From contig NZ_JAJTWT010000003.1 of assembly GCF_021353235.1 (NCBI RefSeq), positions 682,001-746,000 of the forward strand: DNA of 64,000 bases, read 5' to 3'. Source of the stretch: Pelomonas caseinilytica (lineage in GTDB: Bacteria; Pseudomonadota; Gammaproteobacteria; Burkholderiales; Burkholderiaceae_C). The first letter of the stretch is position 1, and every line of letters starts with the position of its first letter. The position numbers and the translations under genes were made by a program. This document shows positions 10,782 through 19,351 of this stretch, in pieces. The notes under the pieces are model-generated. The model did no database searches and was not told the DNA's origin. It worked only from the letters and a program-made list of their open reading frames with translations.

Positions 10782-11155
10782 GGCTTGCTCCAGGTCTGGT
10801 TGCCCGGGTTGAACTGCCAGCTCGCCGACTCGGCCGGCGTGCGCGGCCAGAGCTTGTTCTCGCGCTCGGCGGCGTTGAGCACCCAGACGTCCATGATGAG
10901 CCCACTGCTCTCGACCGTGTAGTGCACGAGGAGCTTCTGCCCTGTGAGGCCCGCCGGCGGCACCCACAGGTTGTCCTCGTTCTTCACGCGGGCGCCGGGC
11001 GCCAGGCGGGCCGGCTGGCCGTTGAGCTGCACGTCGGGGAACTGCGTCACGACGAGTTCGCCGCGCAGCGCGGTGGCGGGGAAGAAGCGGTGGGTTTGCG
11101 CCTGGGCGACGACGCAACTGGCCGCCAAGGCCAGCGAAAGTGCACAGCGGTACAT
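10778..11155 (-). CDS. Exported hypothetical protein preceding miaB
   Basis: A 125-residue protein with a signal peptide ([20 protein letters not shown], cleaved around residue 20). The mature part is a single small domain without cysteines that reads [13 protein letters not shown] and so on; I do not recognise the family. It overlaps miaB by four bases (ATGA), so the two are probably co-translated. The pairing of an exported protein with a tRNA modifier may be only positional. Confidence 0.75.
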   Translation of the reverse strand: MYRCALSLALAASCVVAQAQTHRFFPATALRGELVVTQFPDVQLNGQPARLAPGARVKNEDNLWVPPAGLTGQKLLVHYTVESSGLIMDVWVLNAAERENKLWPRTPAESASWQFNPGNQTWSKP

Positions 11156-11213
11156 GGTATGTGTCCAGTGGCTGCGGATGAAGACCGGCGCACGACGGGC
11201 CGGCGCAAAGACA

Positions 11214-11240
11214 AACGGCCCGAGGAGTGCTCGGGCCGTT
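11214..11240 (-). terminator. Rho-independent terminator, probably the original tRNA-Met terminator
   Basis: An 11-bp perfect stem, AACGGCCCGAG (11214-11224) and CTCGGGCCGTT (11230-11240), with a 5-base loop. Read on the minus strand it is followed by TTTGTCTTTG. It lies just beyond the displaced tRNA 3' fragment, where the terminator of an uninterrupted tRNA-Met gene would sit. Confidence 0.75.
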
Positions 11241-11245
11241 CGGAT

Positions 11246-11298
<53 letters not shown>

Positions 11299-11414
11299 CC
11301 GAAGCACCGCATTGCGCCACATTGTACCGCTATATCAACGGCTTAGACGCGATGCGCCCAGTCCCGTAGGTGGGTACACCGCGATGCCGTTGACACTACG
11401 TTGACAACCTGAAT

Positions 11415-11705
11415 TCAGGCTGCTCCGGCCCCAAGCTCGAAACGTAGAGGCGTGCCCAGCGCAACACTGGCGCGAGCAAGCGTCGCAAGGGTCACGCTGG
11501 TGTCGCTTTCGTCCAGGAGCCGATTCACCACCATCCGACTGGTGTGCATCCGTGCTGCCATCTCGGTCTTGCTGACCTTCTGAGCCTTCATCGCTTGGGC
11601 GAACTGCCACGCGATTACCCGCTTCACGGCAGCGGCGGTCACTTCCTCGTGCATGCCTTCCTCTTTGAGGAAGTCGTCAAAGTTGCTACCAATGTGCTTG
11701 GTCAT
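11415..11705 (-). CDS. higA: HigA-type antitoxin, XRE helix-turn-helix
   Basis: A 96-residue protein with a helix-turn-helix at about 45-75 (SKTEMAARMHTSRMVVNRLL) followed by the typical TLATLARASVALG helix. It is expected to bind and neutralise the toxin encoded just upstream and to repress the operon. The toxin-first order with a 9-base gap is characteristic of higBA systems. It lies inside the tRNA-Met island, whose small size suggests that the module itself stabilises it. Confidence 0.88.
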   Translation of the reverse strand: MTKHIGSNFDDFLKEEGMHEEVTAAAVKRVIAWQFAQAMKAQKVSKTEMAARMHTSRMVVNRLLDESDTSVTLATLARASVALGTPLRFELGAGAA

Positions 11706-11714
11706 GGTGCTCTC

Positions 11715-12050
11715 CTACAGCTTCTTGAGCCGGTTCCTGGCTGTCTTCAACTCGTTGTCGGGGGTCTTTTGGGCTTTCTTGACAAAGCCGTGCAACAGAA
11801 CCATCTGACCGTCCCTCACGGTGAAAAGGACGCGGGCAATGCCATCGGCGATGTCACAGCGAACTTCCCACAAACCAGGTTCCATCTTGCGGACCAACGG
11901 CATGCCCAAGGGCCATCCGTACTGGACCGTCTTGATGTCGGTGCCAATGGCCTTTCGATCCTCGACCGTGAGTTCACGAAGCCAGTCGCGGACAGGTTCA
12001 CTGCCTGAATCTGCGCGGTAGAAAGCGACGGTAAGGATCGGCTCACCCAT
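11715..12050 (-). CDS. higB: HigB/RelE-superfamily toxin (phage Gp49-like)
   Basis: A 111-residue protein of the phage-derived Gp49-like toxin family, predicted to be a ribosome-dependent mRNA interferase. Family-typical runs are PVRDWLRELTVEDRK, GWPLGMPLVRKM, GLWEVRCDI and LLHGFVKKAQKTP. It is first in the operon; the promoter should lie in the short region above 12050. Base composition is visibly lower in GC than in flanking genes, consistent with transfer. Activity cannot be judged from sequence. Confidence 0.88.
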   Translation of the reverse strand: MGEPILTVAFYRADSGSEPVRDWLRELTVEDRKAIGTDIKTVQYGWPLGMPLVRKMEPGLWEVRCDIADGIARVLFTVRDGQMVLLHGFVKKAQKTPDNELKTARNRLKKL

Positions 12051-12106
12051 CCCGGGAATGTACCAAATTAGATACGTTCGCGCAAGATCACCTGAACGGT
12101 ACGAGC

Positions 12107-12298
12107 TTGTTCAGCATCGAGCCCGTTGGCTGCGAGCAGCTCGGGGTGACCAAACTGTTACCGGGCGTGCGGTCCGAACACATCTATGCGAGATGCCGCA
12201 AGCCATCAGCCCGAATGAAAGCGCTGCTGCAAGGGCAGGGCTTCGAGACGGTCGACGTGTCCACAGCAGGCACGACCACACTGGAGCTTCGCCGTTGA
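12107..12298 (+). CDS. Doubtful small ORF in the tRNA island
   Basis: A frame open from 12035 to the stop at 12298 has TTG at 12107 as its only plausible initiation codon (63 residues). The product contains two Cys residues and an Arg/Lys-rich middle. I recognise nothing in it. It could be the 3' remnant of a gene lost when the island shrank, or it may not be coding. Confidence 0.25.
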   Translation: MFSIEPVGCEQLGVTKLLPGVRSEHIYARCRKPSARMKALLQGQGFETVDVSTAGTTTLELRR

Positions 12299-12322
12299 CA
12301 CTTGGTTGACGCTGAAAGCGAA

Positions 12323-12345
12323 AGAGCCCGCACTCGGCGGGCTCT
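12323..12345 (-). terminator. Terminator of the intact tRNA-Met gene
   Basis: Stem AGAGCCCGC (12323-12331) and GCGGGCTCT (12337-12345), with a 5-base loop. On the minus strand the stem is followed by TTCGCTTTC. It lies 38 bases beyond the encoded CCA of the intact tRNA-Met, inside the island. Confidence 0.7.
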
Positions 12346-12380
12346 CTTCTAGTCCAATTGCTTGATGCAAAAAGACTTTG

Positions 12381-12459
<79 letters not shown>

Positions 12460-12513
12460 TGAGCCGGCCATTCTAAGCGAAGTTTTCGAGGCTGCGCAAG
12501 ACCTGCCCGCGTT

Positions 12514-14175
12514 TTACAGCGCGGGCTCGCGCAGATAGGACTGCAGCGGCTGGCCGGGCAGCTGCTTCAGGCCCCGCACGACCTGGGTGGCGTTGAAGAC
12601 GGCCCCCGCGTCGTTGGTGTGGGTGCGGGCGTCGGCGAAGTAACCGTCCACCTGGGCGGCTCCGACGGCGCGGTAGGCCTCGGTCACGAACATCGTGAGG
12701 TCGATGAACTGGGCGCCGTTCTCGCGCGCGGCCTGCTCGCCCCAGGCCGCGTAGTTCTCGAAGTCGCGGGGTTGGCCGGCCTGCCAGCGGTCCTTGTGCG
12801 GGATGGGCGACAGCACGACGACGCTGACGCCCTTGACGCGCGCGTCGGCGATGTAGCGCTTGAGGTACCAGCCGAAGCTCTGCACCGTTTCCTTGCTGCC
12901 GTCAGGGCGGGTGTCCTCCACCGTGTCGTCGCCGATGCCCGGCACCGAGCCGCGGTTCTTGCCGGCGGGGTCGCCGATGCGGGCGCCGTCGTTGTGGCCG
13001 AACTGGATCAGCAGCGTGTCGCCCGGCTTGAGCTGCTGCAGCACCGCGGCCCAGCGGCCCTCGGTGAAGAAGGTGCGGCTGCTACGCCCGCCGATGGCGT
13101 CGTTGACGATGTTGATGCGGCGGATGTCGAAGAAGGCGGCCAGGCGCTCGCCCCAGCCCCAGGCGCCGTTCTGGCCGCCGCTGCGCACCGTGGAGTCGCC
13201 GATCAGCACGAGGCTGGGCAGGGCAGGGTCGCGCGGCGCTTCGACCTTGACCTTGCGGGCGTCGGCTACGGGCCGGTCGTCCGCGCCGTCCGGCGTGAAG
13301 CGGCGCGTGTAGAAGGCATCGGGCAGCACCTTGGCCTGGATCAGGCCGGCGACGACGAGCTGGGCGTTCAAGGTGGCGCCGGCCAGGTTGGTGTGCACCG
13401 TCTCCTCGGGTGTGCCGCGCGGGAAGAGTCCGTCCACGGCCGCCTTGCCGAGCGCCTCGTAGCGCCGCGCGCCCCATTCGTTGAGGTCGATGAAGGCCAC
13501 GCCTTCCTGACGCGCCACTTCAGCGGCCCAGGCGGCGTAGTTGGCGCCGGCTCGCTGCACCTTCAGGCCGTCGGCTTCCCACCGCTTGCGGATCACCGGC
13601 GAGCACACCACCGGCGTGGCGCCGGCCGCGCGGATCTCGGCGATGTAGCCGCGCAGGTAGCCGCCGTAGGTGTAGACCGTCTCGTGCTGGCCGGTGAGCA
13701 GGTTGTCGATCTCCTCGCTCTCGGGGCCGGTGCCGCGCAGCACGCCGCGGGCGCGGCTGGCGTCGTTGACGGGGCTGGCGTCGTTGTGGCCGAACTGCAT
13801 CAGCACCCAGTCGCCCTTCTTGATGAAGGCCTGGGTGCGCGCCCAGTGGCCGCTGGTGCGGTAGGTGCGGCTGGACAGGCCGCCCACGGCGCGGTTGACG
13901 AGGTTGACCCGGTTCGCGTCGAAGTAGTCCGCGATCGGACGGCCCCAACCCCACTGCCCGTCGGCGCCCTTGCCTTGGCCGTCGTCATGGCCGTTGCGCA
14001 CCGTGGAGTCGCCGATGAGGATGATGGATGGCAGCTCGGGCCGGGCCGGCTCGGGCAGGGTCACCTGGGCGCGGGCGGGATCGGTGCTGGCGGTGAAGGG
14101 CTGGGCCTGCGCGGCGGCGACGGCCAGCAGCGAGAGCACGGCGGCGACGCTGCGGCGGGTGAGGGCGCGATTCAT
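12514..14175 (-). CDS. Tandem-domain rhamnogalacturonan acetylesterase (CE12, SGNH fold)
   Basis: Removes acetyl groups from rhamnogalacturonan-I so that lyases can act. The 553-residue exported protein (signal peptide to about residue 24, ending AQAQ) contains two complete SGNH hydrolase domains. Domain 1 has GDST with Ser57, GHND at 129-132 and a His in ETVHTN (about 261). Domain 2 has GDST at about 326-329, GHND at 393-396 and a His in ARTHTN near the C-terminus. Both domains therefore look catalytically intact, and they are similar enough to suggest internal duplication. It is divergent from the PL22-like gene, sharing a 122-base promoter region. Confidence 0.9.
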   Translation of the reverse strand: MNRALTRRSVAAVLSLLAVAAAQAQPFTASTDPARAQVTLPEPARPELPSIILIGDSTVRNGHDDGQGKGADGQWGWGRPIADYFDANRVNLVNRAVGGLSSRTYRTSGHWARTQAFIKKGDWVLMQFGHNDASPVNDASRARGVLRGTGPESEEIDNLLTGQHETVYTYGGYLRGYIAEIRAAGATPVVCSPVIRKRWEADGLKVQRAGANYAAWAAEVARQEGVAFIDLNEWGARRYEALGKAAVDGLFPRGTPEETVHTNLAGATLNAQLVVAGLIQAKVLPDAFYTRRFTPDGADDRPVADARKVKVEAPRDPALPSLVLIGDSTVRSGGQNGAWGWGERLAAFFDIRRINIVNDAIGGRSSRTFFTEGRWAAVLQQLKPGDTLLIQFGHNDGARIGDPAGKNRGSVPGIGDDTVEDTRPDGSKETVQSFGWYLKRYIADARVKGVSVVVLSPIPHKDRWQAGQPRDFENYAAWGEQAARENGAQFIDLTMFVTEAYRAVGAAQVDGYFADARTHTNDAGAVFNATQVVRGLKQLPGQPLQSYLREPAL

Positions 14176-14208
14176 GGCGCGGATGCTAGGAGCACGGCGG
14201 GCCGGGAC

Positions 14209-14229
14209 GGCGCAAGTTCTTGAGCGATT
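14209..14229. promoter_or_regulatory. Candidate RhaR-like half-site in the CE12/PL22 divergent promoter
   Basis: The sequence CGCAAGTTCTTGAGCGATT resembles the core of the 32778-32811 inverted repeat (CTCAAGTCCGTGAGCGTTT), matching at about 16 of 21 positions, including TGAGCG. It lies between two divergent pectin genes. The similarity is seen; regulator binding is inferred. Confidence 0.35.
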
Positions 14230-14297
14230 GGCGGGCGGCCAGGGCGCGCCGGGCGAGGTCTCCTAGAGTCGCGGCCACCCCGCTACCGGTGCCCGCC

Positions 14298-15650
14298 ATG
14301 CTGCTTCGCCAGACCTTCCTCCTGCTTGCCCTGATCGTGGCCGTGGTGCCGGCCCAGGCCCAGATCGGCCGCCGCTTCCCGTCGGAGAAGCGCGTCGTGG
14401 CCGACCCTGTCACCGGCACGCCGCTGACTTTCCTGACCACCCAGCCGCACGGCGACTCCAAGATCTACCCCAGCCACCCGCAGTGGACGGCCGATGGCCA
14501 GTGGCTGGTGTTCCGCTCCGCGCGCGTCAAGGGCGAGGCCATGGCGGTCAACGAGGCCAGCGGCGACATCGTGCAGGTCACCGAGGGCGGCTACGACGGC
14601 ATGCTCAACCTCGCCCAGTCCGGGGGCAATCGCCTGTACTTCCTGCGGCCGGACAAGGGCGGGGCGCCCAAGGCCATGCAGGCCATCGAGGTGGACCTGG
14701 ACCGCGTCTTCGCCGACAGCCAGGCCGGCCGCATGAAGCCGGCCGCCAGCTACCAGCGCGTCATCGGCGTGCTGCCGCCGGAACTGGAGGCCGTGGGCGA
14801 CAACGCGCTGGACGCCGACGGCCAGTGGTTCTGCTTCCGCATCACCGGCAAGGCCTACGCCGCGGCGCACCTGCCTGCCGGCACCAAGATCGAGCCGCCC
14901 TTCGGCCCCCGCGGCATGGGGGCGGGCCCGCACGCCATCGGCAAGATCAACGTGAAGACGGGCGAGATCCGCCACGTCGTCTCCGTGCCCTTCCAGATCG
15001 GCCACATCCAGTCCAACCTCTGGAACCCCGGCGAGCTCGTCTTCAGCTGGGAGACGGGCGGCAAGTCGCCGCAACGGACCTGGACGGTGCGCGGCGACGG
15101 CAGCGGCCTGCGGCCCCTCTATCCCGAGGCGCCCTACGAATGGGTCACGCACGAGGCCGTCATCGGCAAGGACGAGGTGGCCTTCGCGCTGATGGGCCAC
15201 CGCGCCATCCCCGGCGTCGCCGACCCCGGCCGCGCCGCCGGCACCGGCGTGGAGGGCGCCAACCCCGGCCAGGACGCCGCCTGGGGCGATGCCGGCACGC
15301 GCGAGAAGCCTACCGGCCTGGCCATCGTCAACCTGCGCAGCCGGGAGGTGAGCCTCGTGGGACAGACGCCCTCGGGCAGTGGCCTGTGGCATGTGCATGG
15401 CTCGCCGGACGGGCGCTTCGCGGTGGGCGACGACTTCAGCCGCAGCCTCTACCTGATCGACCGCCGCACGCACGAGATGATGTTGCTGACCACCGGCCAC
15501 AAGGCGACGGCGCGCGACCACGTGCACCCCACCTTCAGCCCCGACGGCCGCAAGATCGAGATTCAATCCGCCATGCTGGCCGCCGACGGCCGCGAGATGA
15601 ATATCTGCATCGTGCCGGTGCCGCAGGCCTGGCTGGACCGCCGGCCTTGA
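14298..15650 (+). CDS. Oligogalacturonate lyase-like beta-propeller protein (PL22-like), exported
   Basis: The 450-residue protein has a signal peptide (MLLRQTFLLLALIVAVVPAQAQ) and WD40-like propeller repeats such as SHPQWTADGQWLVFRS and HPTFSPDGRKI. The segments QIGHIQSNLWNPGE, WETGGKSPQRTW, THEAVIGKD, WHVHGSPDG and DHVHPTFSPDG resemble the His/Gln metal-binding positions of PL22 oligogalacturonate lyases. The role is likely beta-elimination on short galacturonate- or rhamnogalacturonate-containing oligosaccharides in the periplasm. PL22 enzymes are often cytoplasmic and near 390 residues, so the export and extra length are unusual, and the substrate is uncertain. The start at 14298 was chosen for the signal peptide. 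Confidence 0.8.
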   Translation: MLLRQTFLLLALIVAVVPAQAQIGRRFPSEKRVVADPVTGTPLTFLTTQPHGDSKIYPSHPQWTADGQWLVFRSARVKGEAMAVNEASGDIVQVTEGGYDGMLNLAQSGGNRLYFLRPDKGGAPKAMQAIEVDLDRVFADSQAGRMKPAASYQRVIGVLPPELEAVGDNALDADGQWFCFRITGKAYAAAHLPAGTKIEPPFGPRGMGAGPHAIGKINVKTGEIRHVVSVPFQIGHIQSNLWNPGELVFSWETGGKSPQRTWTVRGDGSGLRPLYPEAPYEWVTHEAVIGKDEVAFALMGHRAIPGVADPGRAAGTGVEGANPGQDAAWGDAGTREKPTGLAIVNLRSREVSLVGQTPSGSGLWHVHGSPDGRFAVGDDFSRSLYLIDRRTHEMMLLTTGHKATARDHVHPTFSPDGRKIEIQSAMLAADGREMNICIVPVPQAWLDRRP

Positions 15651-15691
15651 ATATATTGAATCCACCGTTATTTGCGTGCCGGTATTCCGGG

Positions 15692-15709
15692 CCGAATATG
15701 GATATTCGG
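15692..15709. promoter_or_regulatory. 18-bp palindrome upstream of the TonB-dependent receptor gene
   Basis: CCGAATAT, two bases, ATATTCGG: a perfect inverted repeat shortly after the PL22-like stop. It is AT-richer than its surroundings and has no T tract, so it is more like an operator than a terminator. Confidence 0.4.
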
Positions 15710-15845
15710 TCCGGCGCCGGCCGAGGTTGATTCCAGGCCGGTGCTCGATGTTTTCCTGGCGCGCGCTCCCTGCTGCGCTGCAGCGTGGCGGCCCGATAGC
15801 CAAAGCCGCCATCGGCAACCCCTGGCGATATCTTCCAGGCCAGGG

Positions 15846-15867
15846 TTCGATCAGGCACTTGATCGAA
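15846..15867. promoter_or_regulatory. TTCGATCA-N6-TGATCGAA inverted repeat
   Basis: A perfect 8-bp inverted repeat with a 6-base spacer in the 378-base region between the PL22-like gene and the receptor gene. This is the geometry of a dimeric repressor site. The binding protein is unknown. Confidence 0.4.
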
Positions 15868-15977
15868 ACACGAGCCGTCCAAGGGTTTTCGCGGAGTTCA
15901 ACTGATCAAGCCCGTGATTCTTTGCTGGCTTGTGAACCTGAGGTGAATCAGGCCCCTAGACTGTCTCCCGGCAAATA

Positions 15978-15994
15978 AGAAACGAGCCGTTTCT
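15978..15994. promoter_or_regulatory. AGAAACG-N3-CGTTTCT palindrome in the receptor leader
   Basis: A perfect 7-bp inverted repeat, 34 bases before the receptor ATG and just upstream of its GGAG ribosome-binding site. It shares the GAAACG/CGTTTC half-site with the rha inverted repeat at 32778-32811 but with different spacing. The rest of the 15651-16028 gap shows no coding. Confidence 0.4.
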
Positions 15995-16028
15995 GCTCTT
16001 CCCGGTCGATATTCTGGAGACAAATAAA

Positions 16029-19000
16029 ATGCTGCTGAAAAGTATTCAAGCTGGGGCACCGGTGCTGCGTGGGTCGCCGCTGGCGTTGGCGGTTTCGGCC
16101 GCCCTGGCCACGCTGGCCGCCTCGGCCCAGGTCCAGGCCCAGCAGGCGCCCGCCGCGCCTGCTGCAGCCGCATCGGCTCCCGCCGCCAAGGCGGAGGCCG
16201 CCAAGTCCGAAGCCAAGGGCGGCAACCAGCTGGAGACGGTGATCGTCACCGGCATCCGCCGCTCCATCCAGAGCGCCATCGACCGCAAGCGCAACGCCTC
16301 GACGGTGCAGGACAGCATCGTCGCCGAGGACATCGACCAGTTCCCCGACAAGAACGTCGGCGAGGCGCTGTCCCGCATCACCGGCGTGCAGCTGTCGCGT
16401 GAGTTCGGCGAGGGCTCGCAGGTCTCCATCCGCGGCGTCGAGCCCGACCTGAACCGCGTCGAGATCAACGGCATGTCGGTGCTCAACACCAGCGGCACCG
16501 GCGGCCGCGGTGCCGAGCTGCGCGAGCTGGCCTCGGAGCTGATCGCCTCCATCGACGTCGTCAAGGGCGTGCTGCCCAACGTGACCGAAGGCGGCGTCGG
16601 CGGCACCGTGCGCATCAACACCCGCAAGCCGCTGGACTTCACCAAGCCCACGCTGGCCCTGAGCCTGGCGGGCGAGTCGGCCTCGCTGCGCGGCGGCGTG
16701 CAGCCGCGCCTGTCGGTGCTGGCCGCCGACAAGTTCCTCGACGGCAAGCTCGGCCTGATGGCCAACATCGTCTACGACCGCGTCTACACCCGCGGCGACT
16801 TCGCCCGCAACACCGGCTGGACCTATCTGCGCGACTGGGACAACTCCGCCGACAAGACCCGCATCAGCCTGGACCCGGCGGCCGCGGCCGTCACCACACA
16901 GGCCGGCTGCAACGTCCTGACCGGCGCCAGCAAGACGGCATGCCAGCAGCAGTGGTACGACTACGCGCCCAACACGCCGCGCGTGGGCATCTGGACGCGC
17001 GACCACAAGCGCTCCTCCGCCGAGCTGACGGCGCAGTACAAGTTCTCGAGCCACTTCGACGCCGAGATCAGCTACGAGGCCAACAACCAGAACCAGCGCC
17101 TGAACGACCGCAACTACGGCACCAGCTTCGGCAACAACGCCAACAACTCGACGTCGCTGAACGCCGCCCACCAGCGCCTGGCCACGGCCGCTGGCGGCAA
17201 GGCCCCGGTCTACAACGCCGACGGCACCATCAAGACGGCGGGCAGCTGCGGCGCCGTGTCCACCAGCGCGACGCCGGCCGGAATGACCTTCGACAACCAC
17301 GTGGTCACCGGCTACACCGTCGGCGACTGCATGTACAGCGAGTCCAACAGCACCGGCCCGCTGGGCGGCTACAACGCCTTCAGCACCTCGGCGCGCGACT
17401 TCAAGCTCGACATCAACTCCCGCTACCTGCGCACCGGCGCCCGCTACCGCGACGACCTCTGGCTCATCGAAGGCATGGCCGGCGCCTCCAAGGCCGACTA
17501 CGAGAACCTGACCAACAACATCTCGCTGGCCATGAGCGCGCCCGGGCTCAAGGTCGCGCTGGACGACCAGCACCTGCCCCACTTCACGTTCCCGGCGGGC
17601 TACGACCCGGCGGACCCCAGCTCCTACTACCGCGCCGACATCCAGTTCCGCCCCAGCATCACCAACGATTCGGAGAACACCGGCAAGCTGGACTTCCAGC
17701 GCGCCATCACCGAGATCCCGATGCTCAGCCGCCTGTGGTTCGGCGGCCAGACGACGACCAAGCACTCCAAGCAGTACGGCGGCGGCCAGCGCGTCGTCAG
17801 CAACGGCGCGACGACGTCCACCGCGGACGACATCGTCACCATGGCCGGCAACGTCAACGGCGCCATCGTCTACGACCGCCAGGCCCCGGCCATCGCGCCG
17901 GCCACCACCAACCTCTACGCCAACCCCTCCAACTACACCAAGTACGTCGGCAAGGCCACGATGGCCTCGCTGGCCCAGGCCGTGCTGCAGCCCACCGGCG
18001 GCAGCGGCTTCTTCTCGGGCTACGGCGGCGTGTCGGGTTATCCGTCGGGCTGGCTCTCGCCCAACTACGACGTCGCGACCCAGTCCTTCGACACCAGCCT
18101 CTTCAACTTCGACCACATCTACAACTCGCCGGCCGCCGACGGCAAGACCTATCCGCAGCTGCCGGCCTTCGACATCCGCGAGAACGTCAATGCCGGCTAC
18201 CTGCGGCTGGACTACGACACCGAACTGCTGGGCTTCCCCATCGAGGGCAACTTCGGCGCGCGCTACGCCCGCACCCACGTCAAGGCCACCGGCACCAACA
18301 ACCAGAAGATCGCCGTCTGGAACCCCAGCACGTCCAAGTTCGACGTGTCGGGCAACGCCACCGACATCCTGACCCTGGACAAGACCTACAGCGACGTGCT
18401 GCCGAGCTTCAACATCTCGACGACGGCGCTGGACGGCAACCTCGTGGTGCGCGGCGGCTGGGGCAAGGTCATGGCCCGGCCCAACCTGTCGCAGATCGCG
18501 CCCAACGTGACCTGCACCCTCGGCCAGGGCACCGACACCGCGCACGGCGGCGACGGCGTAGACGACTGCACCGCCGGCAACCCCGGCCTCAAGCCCTACC
18601 GCGCGACCAAGTACGACCTGAGCGTCGAGTACTACCCCAACAAGGGCGACCAGTTCAGCGTCGGCCTGTTCCGCAACGACATCAAGTCCTATGTGCTGCC
18701 GGCCCGGGTCATCTTCCCCGCCATCGACTTCTACGGCGACGGCCACCTCTACGACGTGACCATGTGGGCCAACGGCGAGGGCGCCATCACCCAGGGCGTG
18801 GAGCTGGCCGCGCGCAAGGCGCTGACCTTCCTGCCAGGCTGGCTGAGCGGCTTCGGCGTGGACCTGAACTACACCTTCATGGACTTCAAGTACCGCGCCG
18901 GCAAGGAGTTGATCAACCCGCTGGACAACTCCATCCTGCCGTATCCGGGCATGTCCAAGAACGCCTACAACGTCGGCCTGTGGTACGACCAGGGCATGGT

Positions 19001-19262
19001 CAACGCGCGCCTGGCCTACCACTTCCGCGACAAGTACTACACCGGCGGCAACGACGTGACGGGCAACCCCAACTTCCGCGACAAGACCGCCTACCTCGAT
19101 GCCAAGCTGCAGCTGCGCTTCACGCCCAACTTCACGGTGTCGCTGGAGGGCAAGAACCTGACCAACCAGGCCGAGCTCACCTACGCCGGCGACCTGAGCC
19201 GGCCCAACGAGCTGGCCTGGTCGGGCCGCCGCTACTACGTGACCATGGGCTACAAGTTCTGA
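16029..19262 (+). CDS. TonB-dependent outer-membrane receptor for pectin oligosaccharides
   Basis: A 1077-residue active-transport porin. It has a signal peptide to about residue 38, an Ala/Pro/Lys-rich linker, and the TonB box ETVIVTG at 69-75. The plug domain (about 80-210) contains KNVGEALSRITGVQL, VSIRGVEPDLNRVEINGM and GGVGGTVRINTRKPLDF. A large beta-barrel ends in the aromatic residue of YYVTMGYKF. The plug is of the Xanthomonas/Caulobacter carbohydrate-receptor type (TIGR01782-like). Its place between the PL22-like and PL11 genes points to uptake of rhamnogalacturonan fragments. No SusD-like partner is present. A strong terminator follows, so it is probably expressed at a different level from the genes after it. 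Confidence 0.93.
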   Translation: MLLKSIQAGAPVLRGSPLALAVSAALATLAASAQVQAQQAPAAPAAAASAPAAKAEAAKSEAKGGNQLETVIVTGIRRSIQSAIDRKRNASTVQDSIVAEDIDQFPDKNVGEALSRITGVQLSREFGEGSQVSIRGVEPDLNRVEINGMSVLNTSGTGGRGAELRELASELIASIDVVKGVLPNVTEGGVGGTVRINTRKPLDFTKPTLALSLAGESASLRGGVQPRLSVLAADKFLDGKLGLMANIVYDRVYTRGDFARNTGWTYLRDWDNSADKTRISLDPAAAAVTTQAGCNVLTGASKTACQQQWYDYAPNTPRVGIWTRDHKRSSAELTAQYKFSSHFDAEISYEANNQNQRLNDRNYGTSFGNNANNSTSLNAAHQRLATAAGGKAPVYNADGTIKTAGSCGAVSTSATPAGMTFDNHVVTGYTVGDCMYSESNSTGPLGGYNAFSTSARDFKLDINSRYLRTGARYRDDLWLIEGMAGASKADYENLTNNISLAMSAPGLKVALDDQHLPHFTFPAGYDPADPSSYYRADIQFRPSITNDSENTGKLDFQRAITEIPMLSRLWFGGQTTTKHSKQYGGGQRVVSNGATTSTADDIVTMAGNVNGAIVYDRQAPAIAPATTNLYANPSNYTKYVGKATMASLAQAVLQPTGGSGFFSGYGGVSGYPSGWLSPNYDVATQSFDTSLFNFDHIYNSPAADGKTYPQLPAFDIRENVNAGYLRLDYDTELLGFPIEGNFGARYARTHVKATGTNNQKIAVWNPSTSKFDVSGNATDILTLDKTYSDVLPSFNISTTALDGNLVVRGGWGKVMARPNLSQIAPNVTCTLGQGTDTAHGGDGVDDCTAGNPGLKPYRATKYDLSVEYYPNKGDQFSVGLFRNDIKSYVLPARVIFPAIDFYGDGHLYDVTMWANGEGAITQGVELAARKALTFLPGWLSGFGVDLNYTFMDFKYRAGKELINPLDNSILPYPGMSKNAYNVGLWYDQGMVNARLAYHFRDKYYTGGNDVTGNPNFRDKTAYLDAKLQLRFTPNFTVSLEGKNLTNQAELTYAGDLSRPNELAWSGRRYYVTMGYKF

Positions 19263-19313
19263 GCTGTCTCCGGGGGCGGGCCGACCGCCCCTGTTGCGCA
19301 GGCTTGCGCGTGC

Positions 19314-19339
19314 CGGCCCCGTCGGGGCCGTCTTTTTTT
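19314..19339 (+). terminator. Rho-independent terminator after the receptor gene
   Basis: Stem CGGCCCC (19314-19320) and GGGGCCG (19324-19330) with a 3-base loop is followed by TCTTTTTTT. It lies between the receptor stop and the PL11 start 13 bases on, so readthrough would set expression of the downstream enzymes. Confidence 0.85.
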
Positions 19340-19351
19340 CGTGAGTTGCCG

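Noticed and set aside
16940-19351. Upstream extension of the PL11 frame through the receptor gene
   Set aside because: The added 800 residues are Arg/Pro/Gln-rich and overlap the receptor in another frame. The signal peptide at 19352 marks the true start.
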